A stretch of 64,000 nucleotides of DNA from Rhizobacter terrae. GTDB taxonomy: Bacteria; Pseudomonadota; Gammaproteobacteria; Burkholderiales; Burkholderiaceae_C. How positions within the stretch are numbered: position 1 is the first letter of the stretch; every line of letters begins with the position of its first letter. The stretch covers positions 186,001-250,000 of the forward strand of contig NZ_QUSW01000001.1 of the NCBI RefSeq assembly GCF_003852895.1. The letters are read 5' to 3'. Positions 52,656 through 61,249 of this stretch are shown here, piece by piece. Both the position numbers and the translations under genes were made by a program. Under the pieces are notes generated by a model. The model ran no database searches. It was not told the origin of the DNA and worked only from the letters and a program-made list of their open reading frames with translations.

Positions 52656-53633
52656 ATGCTCTCCCCCGACGCCTACCTCAGCGCCCACGAAGAGGGCATC
52701 CACGTCATCGACACGGGCTTTCACCGGCCCCGGTTCGATGCGGCTTACCTGGTGGTCGAGCGCGGCCGCGCTGCCTTCATCGACACCGGCACCAACCATT
52801 CGGTTCCGCGGCTGCTGGGCGCGCTGTCCGCGCTGGGCCTGGGCGTGGATGCGGTGGACTACGTCATCGCCACCCACGTGCACCTGGACCATGCGGGCGG
52901 CGTCGGCCTGCTGATGCAATCGCTGCCGAACGCGAGGCTGGTGGTGCATCCGCGTGGTGCACGGCACCTCATCGACCCGGCCGCACTGATGGCCGGGGCA
53001 CTCGCGGTCTACGGGCAGGAAGAGCTGGACCGCTCCTACGGCCAGGTCGTGGGTGTGGACGAGTCGCGCGTCATCAGCACACACGACGGCTTCGCGCTGG
53101 ACTTCGCCGGCCGTGCGCTCTTGTTCATCGACACGCCGGGCCATGCCCGCCACCACCACTGCATCTGGGACGCGCGCAGCCGCGGCTTCTTCACCGGCGA
53201 CACCTTCGGGCTGTCCTACCGCGAGTTCGACACGGACGCCGGCGCGTTCATCATCCCCACCACCACCCCGGTGCAGTTCGAGCCGGATCCGCTGAAGGCA
53301 TCGGTCGAGCGCATGCTCTCGTTCGACCCCGCCTGGATGTACCTCACGCACTACGGCCCGGTGGACGGCGTGCCGGCACTCGGCCGCCAGTTCCTGTCCA
53401 CGCTGGATGCCATGGTGGCGCTGGGCCACGCCGCAGCGGGGCAAGCCGACCGTGACGCGAGCCTGCGCCACGGACTGTCCACGCTGTACCTGGACCGCGT
53501 CCGTGCCCATGGCGTGACGCTGCCCGACGCGCAGGTACAGGAACTGCTGGCACTGGACGTCGAACTCAACGCGCAAGGCATGGCGATCTGGCTCGACCGC
53601 CTCGCCCGCGACGCCGTCAAGGAGGCCTCATGA
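52656..53633 (+). CDS. MBL-fold metallo-hydrolase
   Basis: A 325-residue enzyme of the metallo-beta-lactamase superfamily. The metal motif ATHVHLDHAGG gives His74, His76, Asp78 and His79, and later metal ligands appear in IDTPGHARHHH and FFTGDTFG, with YLTHYGPV as the last His. The N-terminal half up to about 230 is the MBL fold and the C-terminal 90 residues are helical. The substrate is not predictable. It is divergent from the lipoprotein gene by 54 bases and was once coupled (ATGA) to the GFA gene now broken. Confidence 0.9.
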   Translation: MLSPDAYLSAHEEGIHVIDTGFHRPRFDAAYLVVERGRAAFIDTGTNHSVPRLLGALSALGLGVDAVDYVIATHVHLDHAGGVGLLMQSLPNARLVVHPRGARHLIDPAALMAGALAVYGQEELDRSYGQVVGVDESRVISTHDGFALDFAGRALLFIDTPGHARHHHCIWDARSRGFFTGDTFGLSYREFDTDAGAFIIPTTTPVQFEPDPLKASVERMLSFDPAWMYLTHYGPVDGVPALGRQFLSTLDAMVALGHAAAGQADRDASLRHGLSTLYLDRVRAHGVTLPDAQVQELLALDVELNAQGMAIWLDRLARDAVKEAS

Positions 53634-53854
53634 GCGAAGCCAACGCCCTGCCTGCACGGACCGGCGGCTGCCTGTGCGGCCACGTGGGCTACGTCTCGTC
53701 GAAGATCGCGCGACGAGGCTTCTGCAACCACTGCGGCACGCCGCTGTGCTACGCCGCCACCGCACGCGCGGGCAACTTCGCCTCGCGGATCGGCAGGTGC
53801 ACCAGCGCCGCGCCCAGGGCCAGCACGATGTCGGCGTACCACATCCAGTTGTAG
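53630..53854 (+). pseudogene. GFA-family (CENP-V/GFA) gene remnant
   Basis: The start overlaps the MBL stop (ATGA). The reading frame encodes GGCLCGHVGY, the N-terminal GFA zinc motif, then jumps straight to SSKIARRGFCNHCGTPLCY, the C-terminal zinc block. Roughly 50 middle residues of the family are missing in frame, including the central Cys-x-x-Cys. From residue 40 on, the sequence is the antisense of the MFS gene end, so the GFA C-terminus is lost too. I read it as an internally deleted and truncated pseudogene; a tiny functional zinc protein is unlikely. Confidence 0.75.
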
Positions 53855-54987
53855 CTGCCCGTCCATTCGAAGGACTTGCCGCCCAGCCAGGCACCGAAGA
53901 AGCCGCCGATCTGGTGCGACACCATCACGATGCCGAACAGCGTGCCCATGTTCGCCGGGCCGAACAGCTTGGCGACGAGGCCCGCCGTGGGCGGCACGGT
54001 GGAGAGGAAGGTCAGCCCGATGAAGGCAGCGAAGACCAGCATCACCGCCGGCGTCTTGGGCGCGAGCACGAACACCAGCACGCCCAGCGCACGCGAAGCG
54101 TAGACGAGTGACAGCAGGGACTTCATGCGCCAGCGGCTCACGGCCCAGCCCATGCTGAAGCTGCCCACGATGTTGAACAGGCCGATCATCGACAGCGACC
54201 ACGGCCCGAGGTTGGCAGGCAGCTGGCAGGCTGCCACCACGCCCGGCAGGTGCGTGGCGATGAAGGCCACGTGGAAGCCGCAGACGAAGAAGCCGGCGCA
54301 GAGGTAGCGATAGCTCGGCGTGGCCAGCGCACGGCGGACCACGGTGCCGGTGCTTTCCACGACAGCGCCTGCGCCTGCCGCCGCATTCGACGAGCCACGC
54401 AGGACCCAGGCCGCCGGCAAGGCCAGCAGCGACAAGGCCGCCAAGGTCTGCAGCGAGGCCACCCACCCTGCCGCCTGCGTGACGGCACCAGCGATCGGCG
54501 CGAACACGAACTGCCCGAACGACCCGCCCGCGTTGACGATACCCGTGGCCATGCCGCGCTTGTCGACCGGCACCAGCCGCGTGGTCGCCGCCATGAGCAC
54601 CGACGGCCCCGCCATGCCCGCGCCGCCCGCAGCGAGCACGCCGATGGCGAGGATCAGCCCGAGCGTGGTGTGCATGTACGGCACGAGCGCCGTGCCCAGG
54701 CCCACCAGCAGCACGCCAAGCACCAGCACGCGGCCGGCACCGATGCGGTCGGCCACCATGCCGGCGATCGGCTGCGTGAGGCCCCACCACAACTGCCCGA
54801 ACGCGAAGGCCAGGCTGATGCTCGCGATGCCCAACCCGGTGTTGGTGTTGAGCGTGCCGACGAACAGGCCCATCGACTGGCGCGCACCCATGGTCAGGGC
54901 GAAGGTGCCGGCCGCGGCGAGCAGCACCCAGAACAAGGTGGGCACGCTTCGCTGCGCGGGGGTGGAAAACGCGGGCACGCTGCTCAT
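53749..54987 (-). CDS. MFS transporter
   Basis: A 412-residue major-facilitator protein with about 12 helices. It shows LTMGARQSMGLFVGTLN at helix 1, the loop 2-3 motif PIAGMVADRIGAGRVLVLG, and in helix 5 GIVNAGGSFGQFVFAPIAGA. The overall look is of the OxlT/CynX-like monocarboxylate or drug transporter branch; the substrate is not known. I chose the ATG at 54987, five bases after GGAG; a GTG one codon earlier is the alternative. The start overlaps the marR stop. Its last codons overlap the GFA remnant on the other strand. Confidence 0.9.
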   Translation of the reverse strand: MSSVPAFSTPAQRSVPTLFWVLLAAAGTFALTMGARQSMGLFVGTLNTNTGLGIASISLAFAFGQLWWGLTQPIAGMVADRIGAGRVLVLGVLLVGLGTALVPYMHTTLGLILAIGVLAAGGAGMAGPSVLMAATTRLVPVDKRGMATGIVNAGGSFGQFVFAPIAGAVTQAAGWVASLQTLAALSLLALPAAWVLRGSSNAAAGAGAVVESTGTVVRRALATPSYRYLCAGFFVCGFHVAFIATHLPGVVAACQLPANLGPWSLSMIGLFNIVGSFSMGWAVSRWRMKSLLSLVYASRALGVLVFVLAPKTPAVMLVFAAFIGLTFLSTVPPTAGLVAKLFGPANMGTLFGIVMVSHQIGGFFGAWLGGKSFEWTGSYNWMWYADIVLALGAALVHLPIREAKLPARAVAA

Positions 54988-55460
54988 CACAACTCCTCTT
55001 CGTCATCGGCCGCGTCGAGCACGGCCATGCAGTCATCGATCAATTGGTGAAGCGCCACGATGCGCTCGTCGCCCAGCCTGGCGTTCAAGGCGAGCTGCGC
55101 CTGCTTCCAGGCCCGCTGCGCTTCGGCGCGCTTGTCGCGCCCGGCCTGGGTCGCCTCGACGAGCCGGCTGCGTGCATCCTCGCCGGGCCCTTGCGTGACC
55201 CACCCTTGCGCGACCAGCGGCTGCAGGTTGCGCGTCAGGGTGGAGGCGTCGACCCGCATGCGGGCTGCCAGCTCCGACGGCTTGAGAGGTCCGAGCAGCA
55301 CGACGTGCGACAGCAGCGAGTACTGCGTGTTCTTCAGGCCCGTCGGCGCGACGTAGGCGTCGTAGTGGCGCGTGACCGCGCGGCTGAGCTGGCGCAGCTT
55401 CAGGTTGGTGCAGCCCTTGGGGACGGCTGCCACCGTGTCGGTGGCGGTCTTTTGACGCAT
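54987..55460 (-). CDS. MarR-family transcriptional regulator
   Basis: A 157-residue winged-helix regulator. It shows LRQLSRAVTRHYDAYVAPTGL, the helix-turn-helix LKPSELAARMRVDASTLTRNL and the wing GPGEDARSRLVEATQAG. It should repress itself, the coupled MFS gene and perhaps the divergent thioesterase gene through the two palindromes at 55467-55495. The ATG at 55460 begins the family homology but has no Shine-Dalgarno, and the ATG at 55484 lies inside the palindromes; the true start is uncertain. Confidence 0.9.
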   Translation of the reverse strand: MRQKTATDTVAAVPKGCTNLKLRQLSRAVTRHYDAYVAPTGLKNTQYSLLSHVVLLGPLKPSELAARMRVDASTLTRNLQPLVAQGWVTQGPGEDARSRLVEATQAGRDKRAEAQRAWKQAQLALNARLGDERIVALHQLIDDCMAVLDAADDEEEL

Positions 55461-55495
55461 GCGAAAGATTGTATCTACAATCATTGCATATGCAA
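55452..55495. promoter_or_regulatory. marR/thioesterase divergent control region
   Basis: GATTGTA-TC-TACAATC (55467-55482) has perfect 7-bp arms, and TTGCATATGCAA (55484-55495) is a perfect 12-bp palindrome right beside it. On the plus strand TTGACG (55452-55457) with an 18-base spacer and TACAAT (55476-55481) forms a promoter whose -10 lies inside the first palindrome. This is the pattern for MarR repression of the thioesterase gene. Confidence 0.6.
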
Positions 55496-55510
55496 CCTTT
55501 AGGAAACCCC

Positions 55511-56053
55511 ATGAGCACGCAGGCCAATCCCGCTGACGACACCCTCGCCCAATGGCAGGCCGCCGATGCACTGATGCGCGAGCGGTTGAAGCACGTGGGC
55601 GTCGGCAGGCCGGAGCAGTTCGCCGGCAAGACCGGCATGCAGATCTTCGAGGCCCTGCTGGCTGGCGAGATTCCCGCTCCGCCCATCAGCCAGGCGCTGG
55701 ATTTCATCCTTGTGGAGGCGCAGCCTGGCCGCGTGCAATTCCAGGGCCGGCCGCAGTTCGCGCACTACAACCCGCTGGGCACCGTGCACGGCGGATGGAT
55801 CGCCACCCTGCTGGACTCGGCCCTGGCTTGCGCCGTGCACACGCTGCTGCCCGTGGGCAAGACCTACACCACGCTGGAGCTCAAGGTGAACTACGTGAAG
55901 GCACTGACCGAGCGCGTGCCGCTGGTGCGTGCGGTGGGCGAAATCATCTACAGCGGTGGGCGCATCGGCACCGCGCAGGGCAAGCTGGTCGGTGCCGATG
56001 GCACACTGTTCGCCCACGCCACGACCACCTGCATCATCCTGGATGCCAAATAG
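55511..56053 (+). CDS. PaaI-family hotdog thioesterase
   Basis: A 180-residue hotdog-fold protein. The core motif NPLGTVHGGWIATLLDSALACAVHTLLP is the PaaI-type HGG segment (positions near 88-115), followed by TLELKVNYVKAL and GRIGTAQGKLVGADGTLFAHATTTC. Such proteins hydrolyse acyl-CoA thioesters, often aromatic ones. The N-terminal 60 residues are an unusual helical extension. ATG at 55511, 15 bases after the second palindrome. gloA follows by 3 bases, so both may answer to the MarR regulator. Confidence 0.88.
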   Translation: MSTQANPADDTLAQWQAADALMRERLKHVGVGRPEQFAGKTGMQIFEALLAGEIPAPPISQALDFILVEAQPGRVQFQGRPQFAHYNPLGTVHGGWIATLLDSALACAVHTLLPVGKTYTTLELKVNYVKALTERVPLVRAVGEIIYSGGRIGTAQGKLVGADGTLFAHATTTCIILDAK

Positions 56054-56056
56054 CCG

Positions 56057-56461
56057 ATGAGACTTCTCCACACCATGCTGCGCGTCGGCGACATGCAGCG
56101 CTCCATCCGCTTCTACACCGAGGTGATGGGCATGCAACTGCTGCGCACCACCGAACGGCCCGAGCAGCAGTACGACCTCGCCTTCCTCGGCTACGGCCGC
56201 AACCCGGAGCATGCTGAGATCGAGCTGACCTACAACTACGGCGTGGAAAAGTACGAGCTGGGCACGGCCTACGGGCACATCGCCATCGGCGTGCCTGACG
56301 TCGCGGCCACGTGTGCCGCGGTGCGCGACAAGGCCCAGGCGCTCGGCGGCGCGATCACGCGCGAGCCCGGCCCCGTGAAGGGCGGCAGCACGGTGATCGC
56401 ATTCATCACCGATCCGGACGGCTACAAGATCGAGCTGATCGAACAGCGACTGTCGGCGTAG
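56057..56461 (+). CDS. gloA: Lactoylglutathione lyase (glyoxalase I)
   Basis: A 134-residue metalloenzyme converting the methylglyoxal-glutathione hemithioacetal to lactoylglutathione. The Ni/Zn ligands are all visible: His5 ([12 protein letters not shown]), Glu in EIELTYNYG, His in AYGHIAIGV and Glu in YKIELIEQR, as in Escherichia coli GloA. Length is typical. It lies 3 bases after the thioesterase gene. Confidence 0.96.
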   Translation: MRLLHTMLRVGDMQRSIRFYTEVMGMQLLRTTERPEQQYDLAFLGYGRNPEHAEIELTYNYGVEKYELGTAYGHIAIGVPDVAATCAAVRDKAQALGGAITREPGPVKGGSTVIAFITDPDGYKIELIEQRLSA

Positions 56462-56493
56462 CGACAATCACTCATTCGAACCGCACAAAGACA

Positions 56494-56519
56494 ACAGGGG
56501 CGCCCAATGGCGCCCCTGT
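56494..56519. terminator. Hairpin between convergent gloA and eda
   Basis: ACAGGGGCGCC / GGCGCCCCTGT, a perfect 11-bp stem with loop CAAT. The T-rich stretch after it is weak on both strands. It lies between gloA (+) and eda (-) and is the likely terminator for gloA. Confidence 0.6.
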
Positions 56520-56641
56520 GTCATTTCTCAAACTCCCGACCCACGTGCCCGAAGTCCACCGGACAGGCCGCATTCTCAGGGTCAACTCAAAGCCTTGCAC
56601 CCCTCATGTGCGGGAAGCGCAACGCTCGTGGTGTGCATAGA

Positions 56642-57268
56642 TCACGCACGCCGCAGATCAAATGTTTCGCGGGCCAGCTGGGTGATTCGCTTCCAGTCCT
56701 TGCCCTCCACCGCATCGGCCGGCGTGAGCCAGGAACCGCCGCAGACCTTCACGTTGGGCAACGCGAGGAACTGCGGCGCCGTCTCCAGCGTGATGCCGCC
56801 GGTCGGGCAGAACACCACGTCGTGGAAAGGCCCGGCCAGCGCCTTGAGCATGGGGATGCCGCCGGCCGCGATCGCGGGGAAGAACTTGAGGAAGTAGTAG
56901 CCGTCGATGTTGGCCTGCATCACCTCGCTGCCGGTGGACACGCCCGGCAGCAGGGGCAGCCCGATGTTGTGGCAGGCGATGCCCACGTCGTGCACGTAGC
57001 CCGGGCTGACGGCGAACTGACAGCCGGCGTCCTTGGCGGCTTGCGCATCAGCGACGTTGCGCACGGTGCCGGCACCGACGATGGCACCCGGCACCTTGCG
57101 GGCGATCTCTTCCATGGCCCGCAGCGCGACGGGCGTGCGCAGCGTCACTTCGAGCACCTTCACGCCGCCGTCCACCAGCGCCTGCGCGAGCGGCACGGCG
57201 TCTTCGAGGCGCTGGATGACGATGACCGGGATGACCGGGCCGAAGGTGGCAAGTTCAAGCGTGTTCAT
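56642..57268 (-). CDS. eda: 2-dehydro-3-deoxy-phosphogluconate aldolase
   Basis: A 208-residue class I aldolase splitting KDPG to pyruvate and glyceraldehyde 3-phosphate. Catalytic Glu in VLEVTLRTPVAL and Schiff-base Lys in YYFLKFFPAIAAGG. FCPTGGITLETAPQF and VCGGSWLTPAD are the phosphate-binding end. It follows edd by 25 bases, forming the Entner-Doudoroff operon. Confidence 0.96.
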   Translation of the reverse strand: MNTLELATFGPVIPVIVIQRLEDAVPLAQALVDGGVKVLEVTLRTPVALRAMEEIARKVPGAIVGAGTVRNVADAQAAKDAGCQFAVSPGYVHDVGIACHNIGLPLLPGVSTGSEVMQANIDGYYFLKFFPAIAAGGIPMLKALAGPFHDVVFCPTGGITLETAPQFLALPNVKVCGGSWLTPADAVEGKDWKRITQLARETFDLRRA

Positions 57269-57293
57269 GAGGTCGTCGATTCCTTGATGTCGT

Positions 57294-59108
57294 TCAAAGC
57301 CAGGTCACTGCGCCTTCTTCGGCGGTGAGCACATTGCGCCGCATGCCGCCGAAGAGTTCGCGGCCCAGGCCATGGGCGTTGATCTCGCGCTGCTCGGCGC
57401 TGAGCGTGGCCACTTCGCGCCTGGCCCACTCGGCGGCGTCGACCAGCGCATCCAGCGTGCCGGTGACGGCATCCAGGCGGATCACGTCGCCCGTGCGCAC
57501 CTTGCCCAGCGGTCCGCCCGCCAGCACCTCGGGGCTCACGTGGATGGCCGCCGGCACCTTGCCCGATGCACCACTCATGCGGCCATCGGTGACAAGCGCC
57601 ACCTTGAAGCCCTTGCCCTGCAGCACCGCCAGCGGCGGCGTGAGCTTGTGCAGCTCAGGCATGCCGTCGGCACGCGGTCCCTGGAAGCGAACCACGGCAA
57701 CGAGGTCGCGTTCCAGCTCGCCGGCCTTGAAGGCTGCAAGCAGTTGCTCCTGCGTCTCGAACACGATGGCCGGGGCTTCGATGACGTGACGATCTTCCGG
57801 CACCGCGGAGACCTTGATCACCGAGCGGCCGAGGTTGCCGGTCAGCAGCTTGAGGCCACCGCTGTCGCTGAAGGGCGCGTCCGCCGGACGCACCACGGAC
57901 TCGTCGCCGCTCCTGGCCGGCAGGTTGGCCCAGGCGACGCCCTGCCCTTGGGCATGCGGCACACGTGCATAGGCCGAGATGCCCGACTCGGCCACGGCGG
58001 CCACGTCCTCGTGCATCACGCCCGACTTCAGCAGCTCGCGGATCACGAAGCCCGGGCCGCCCGCGGCCTGGAACTGGTTCACGTCGGCGCTGCCGTTGGG
58101 GTACACGCGCGCCAGCAGCGGCGTGACGTGCGAGAGCTCGGAGAAGTCCGTCCAGTCGATGAGGATGCCCGCCGCACGCGCCACCGCCACCCAGTGGATG
58201 AGGTGGTTGGTCGAGCCGCCGGTGGCCAGCAGCGCGACCATCGCGTTGACGATGACCTTTTCGTCCACCAGCTTGCCGATGGGCGTGAAGCGCTGGCCCT
58301 TGGTGATGGACAGCACGGTTCGCACCGCCTCGCGCGTGAGCGCATCGCGCAAGCCGTCGTGAGGGTGCACGAAGGCCGCGCCCGGCACGTGCAGGCCCAT
58401 GGCTTCGAGCAGCATCTGATTGCTGTTGGCCGTGCCATAGAAGGTGCAGGTGCCCGGGCCGTGATAGGCCGCTGACTCGGCTTCCAGCAGCTTGTCGCGG
58501 CCCACCAGGCCTTGCGCGAACTGCTCGCGCACCTTGGCCTTGTCGTTGTTGGACAGGCCGCTGCTCATGGGACCGGCCGGCACGAACACGCACGGCAGGT
58601 GACCGAAATGCAGGGCGCCGATCAGGAGGCCCGGCACGATCTTGTCGCAGATGCCCAGCAGCAGCGCCGCATCGAACACGTCGTGCGTGAGCCCGATGGC
58701 CGTGCTCATGGCGATGGTGTCGCGCGAGAAGAGGCTCATCTCCATGCCCGGCAGGCCTTGCGTCACGCCGTCGCACATGGCGGGCGTGCCGCCGGCCACT
58801 TGCGCGGTGGCGCCCAGCTTGTGGGCTTCTTCGCGGATGAGTGCCGGGTAGCCCTCGTAGGGCTGGTGGGCCGACAGCATGTCGTTGTAGGCCGTGACGA
58901 TGCCGATGTTGGGTGCACGCTCGGCCACGATGCGCAGCTTGTCGTTGGCTGGCAGGGCCGCGAAGGCGTGGGCCACGTTGGCGCAGCCCATGCGGTCGCT
59001 GCCACGGGGCCGGTTGATGCCTTGCTCGACGCGGGCCAGGTAGGCCTCGCGGGTCTTGGCGCTTCGATCACGGATGCGCCGGGTGACGTCGGTGACGGTG
59101 GATTTCAT
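57294..59108 (-). CDS. edd: Phosphogluconate dehydratase
   Basis: A 604-residue IlvD/Edd-family 4Fe-4S dehydratase turning 6-phosphogluconate into KDPG. It shows [41 protein letters not shown], the cluster cysteines in GICDKIVPG and [17 protein letters not shown], and [19 protein letters not shown]. Length fits Edd rather than IlvD. It is first in edd-eda; a HexR-like site lies 46 bases upstream. No zwf, pgl or hexR gene is in the window. Confidence 0.96.
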   Translation of the reverse strand: MKSTVTDVTRRIRDRSAKTREAYLARVEQGINRPRGSDRMGCANVAHAFAALPANDKLRIVAERAPNIGIVTAYNDMLSAHQPYEGYPALIREEAHKLGATAQVAGGTPAMCDGVTQGLPGMEMSLFSRDTIAMSTAIGLTHDVFDAALLLGICDKIVPGLLIGALHFGHLPCVFVPAGPMSSGLSNNDKAKVREQFAQGLVGRDKLLEAESAAYHGPGTCTFYGTANSNQMLLEAMGLHVPGAAFVHPHDGLRDALTREAVRTVLSITKGQRFTPIGKLVDEKVIVNAMVALLATGGSTNHLIHWVAVARAAGILIDWTDFSELSHVTPLLARVYPNGSADVNQFQAAGGPGFVIRELLKSGVMHEDVAAVAESGISAYARVPHAQGQGVAWANLPARSGDESVVRPADAPFSDSGGLKLLTGNLGRSVIKVSAVPEDRHVIEAPAIVFETQEQLLAAFKAGELERDLVAVVRFQGPRADGMPELHKLTPPLAVLQGKGFKVALVTDGRMSGASGKVPAAIHVSPEVLAGGPLGKVRTGDVIRLDAVTGTLDALVDAAEWARREVATLSAEQREINAHGLGRELFGGMRRNVLTAEEGAVTWL

Positions 59109-59153
59109 GGGATTCTTGGATGAAGGTCGATGTAACTCGATGGCCGATTGTGA

Positions 59154-59168
59154 AGTAACTTGATTACA
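59154..59168 (-). promoter_or_regulatory. HexR-like operator upstream of edd
   Basis: On the minus strand TGTAATCAAGTTACT is a near-palindrome (TGTAA / TTACt around a short centre) close to the TGTAAT-x3-ATTACA consensus of HexR (RpiR family), which controls edd-eda and zwf in proteobacteria. The similarity is by eye; no regulator gene is in the window. Confidence 0.4.
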
Positions 59169-59171
59169 TCG

Positions 59172-60443
59172 TCAAAACTTTGTGCCGGCTCCCGGCAGCC
59201 ATTCCGAGTGCCCGTTGAGCAATCGCCAGCGGCCCTTCAGCGGCTGGCGCGGGAAGGCATCGCCGAAGTCGACCTGGGCGATGTCGATGGACAGGTCCGC
59301 ATCGAGTGTGCGGAATGCGCCCAGGTCGGTGCGGGTGCGTGAAGCCAGTGACACCGACGGCGCTTCGGCGATGTCGCGCCATGCCAGCCACGCGCCGTCG
59401 ATGCGGCCGGTCAGCTGCGGCGGCGTGCGTCCGCGATCGGCCTCGATGCTGCCGCTGAGCGTGCTGGTGCCCAGCAGGAGCTTGTCCAGGTCGAGACGCC
59501 AATGGAGGTCGTCGGCGGTGAAACTGCCGGCCGCCCGGAAGGCCGCCCGCGGGATGAGGCGGACGTCCATCACTTGCGCCATGTCGGCCAGCGAAGTGCC
59601 TTCGGCCTCGAAGCGCGCCTTCAGCCCGCGCAGGCCCAGCGCATCCACCGCGCTGCCTTGCACCGTGGCGTGGGTGTCGCCGATGCTCGCGTTCAGCAGC
59701 AGCGGCACCCGCTCGCCGGCCGGGTCGCGGTTCACCCAGGCCAGCGGCGCCGCCGTCTGCAGCACGATGCCCACCGGCTGCTTGTGCCACTGGCCATGGG
59801 CATTGCAGGCCAGGCCACCGGAGAGGGTCGCCGCACTGGCCGATGCTGCCGAAGGCATGGCATCCGCCGATGCGTCCGATGTCTTGCATTCGACAACCAG
59901 GCGCAGGTCAGCCACCGCATCACGCCAGCGCAGGCTGCCGTTGCGGACCTTCAGTTCATCGAAAAGCGGCAGTTGCAGGCCGTGCTCATCGGCACCGGTG
60001 CCGACCTGCCACGAGGCACGTCCATCGGCCAGGCGCTCGATGTCCGCCTCCAGCTCGTCGGCCTCCAGCATGCGGATGCGCAAGGGCTCGCCGCGCCAGG
60101 CGTTCCACAGGTCGCTGTAGTGGAAGGACACCACCGCATCGCTCGCGCGGATCATGTGCTGCGTCTTGCTCCAGGCCGGCGGGCCGATCACCAGTTGGGG
60201 CGCCTCCACCCTCACCCGCCCCAGCACGCGCACCACCACCGAAGCGGGGGTCTGGCCGTCGATGGCGAAGCTCACGCGTCGATGCAGCGAGCCGGACAGC
60301 CAGCGCTGCATGGGCTCGGCCAGGAAGGGCCAGCCCAGCACTTCCAGGCACACCACCACCACGGCCAGCACGGCCGCAAGACTTCCCAGCACCGCCGGCC
60401 AGCGGCGGTAGCGGGGGACGATCGCAAGGATGGCGGTGCTCAA
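59172..60443 (-). CDS. Short AsmA-family envelope protein
   Basis: A 423-residue protein with one N-terminal membrane helix (VLGSLAAVLAVVVVCLEVLG) and a long beta-rich periplasmic part. Features of AsmA-like proteins are the LSGSLHRRVSF start after the helix, and repeated patterns of the type LRIRMLEADELEADIERLADG, SGSIEADRGRTPPQLTGRIDG and LSIDIAQVDFGDAFPRQPLKG. It is much shorter than AsmA/YhdP proteins (600-1300 residues), so it may be a mini-member. AsmA relatives help move lipids across the envelope. It lies behind the edd regulatory region and is not evidently in an operon. Confidence 0.7.
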   Translation of the reverse strand: MSTAILAIVPRYRRWPAVLGSLAAVLAVVVVCLEVLGWPFLAEPMQRWLSGSLHRRVSFAIDGQTPASVVVRVLGRVRVEAPQLVIGPPAWSKTQHMIRASDAVVSFHYSDLWNAWRGEPLRIRMLEADELEADIERLADGRASWQVGTGADEHGLQLPLFDELKVRNGSLRWRDAVADLRLVVECKTSDASADAMPSAASASAATLSGGLACNAHGQWHKQPVGIVLQTAAPLAWVNRDPAGERVPLLLNASIGDTHATVQGSAVDALGLRGLKARFEAEGTSLADMAQVMDVRLIPRAAFRAAGSFTADDLHWRLDLDKLLLGTSTLSGSIEADRGRTPPQLTGRIDGAWLAWRDIAEAPSVSLASRTRTDLGAFRTLDADLSIDIAQVDFGDAFPRQPLKGRWRLLNGHSEWLPGAGTKF

Positions 60444-60585
60444 GGCTGACTCGCGGCGGTCTCGTCAAGGTGCAGTCTGACATGTTGGGCGCCGTGGGGC
60501 GAGCGCGACATCGGCCATGGCCTCCTGGTGCTGTGGGCATGCTCCTACCGGCAAGGAATCCCGGGGGCGGATAGAGTTGGCGCTC

Positions 60586-61191
60586 ATGACATCGCATCCT
60601 GCGAATCATCCCCGTCATCCTGCCAACCAACTGGCCAAGGTCCGCGCCGAATGGGGTGGCGCACGCGAGCTGTGGATCTTCGGCTACGCCTCGCTCATCT
60701 GGCGGCCGGAGTTCGATGCGGTGGAGCAGCGGCCGGCCACCGTCTACGGCTATCACCGCGCGCTCGAGATGCGCTCCACCATCAACCGCGGCACGCCCGA
60801 ATGCTCCGGGCTGGTGTTCGCACTGGTGTCCGGAGGCTCATGCCGGGGCATGGCCTACCGCATGGACCCTGAGCGGGCCAACGACGAGCTGGACCGACTG
60901 TGGGACCGCGAGATGCCCACCGGCGTCTACGACCCGAAATGGCTGCCCTGCCGCACGCCGCAAGGCACGGTGCAGGCGCTGGCCTTCACGCTCAGCCGCA
61001 AGAGCCCGAGCCACGTCGGTCCGCTGCCTGACGACACGCTGATTGACATCTTTCGCAACGCCTGCGGCAAGTACGGCACGACGCTGGACTACCTGCTGGG
61101 CACGGCCGCATCCCTGCGCGGATGCGGCATCGTGGACCGAGAGATCGAGCGCCTGGTGGCGCTGGCGCGGGAGCACGCGCTGGCGGCGTGA
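60586..61191 (+). CDS. Gamma-glutamylcyclotransferase (ChaC-like)
   Basis: A 201-residue enzyme of the gamma-glutamylcyclotransferase fold that probably degrades glutathione to 5-oxoproline and Cys-Gly. It shows WIFGYASLIWRPEF (the substrate loop GYGSL-type), CRGMAYRM and the catalytic-Glu region LWDREMPTGVYDPKWL. ATG at 60586 gives the conserved start; an upstream ATG at 60517 adds a non-homologous stretch. It is divergent from the AsmA-like gene and converges on the MobA-like gene across a 13-bp repeat tract. Confidence 0.9.
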   Translation: MTSHPANHPRHPANQLAKVRAEWGGARELWIFGYASLIWRPEFDAVEQRPATVYGYHRALEMRSTINRGTPECSGLVFALVSGGSCRGMAYRMDPERANDELDRLWDREMPTGVYDPKWLPCRTPQGTVQALAFTLSRKSPSHVGPLPDDTLIDIFRNACGKYGTTLDYLLGTAASLRGCGIVDREIERLVALAREHALAA

Positions 61192-61195
61192 CCGC

Positions 61196-61249
61196 TCAGC
61201 GAGAGACGTCAGCGAGAGGCGTCAGCGAGAGGCAGTCAACGAGAGACCG
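61196..61249. repeat. Short imperfect tandem repeat, 13-bp unit x4
   Basis: Four copies of a unit like TCAGCGAGAGGCG (61196-61208, 61209-61221, 61222-61235 with one extra base, 61236 on). It fills the gap between the ChaC stop and the end of the MobA-like gene, and the last copy supplies that gene's stop codon and final residues. Confidence 0.75.
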
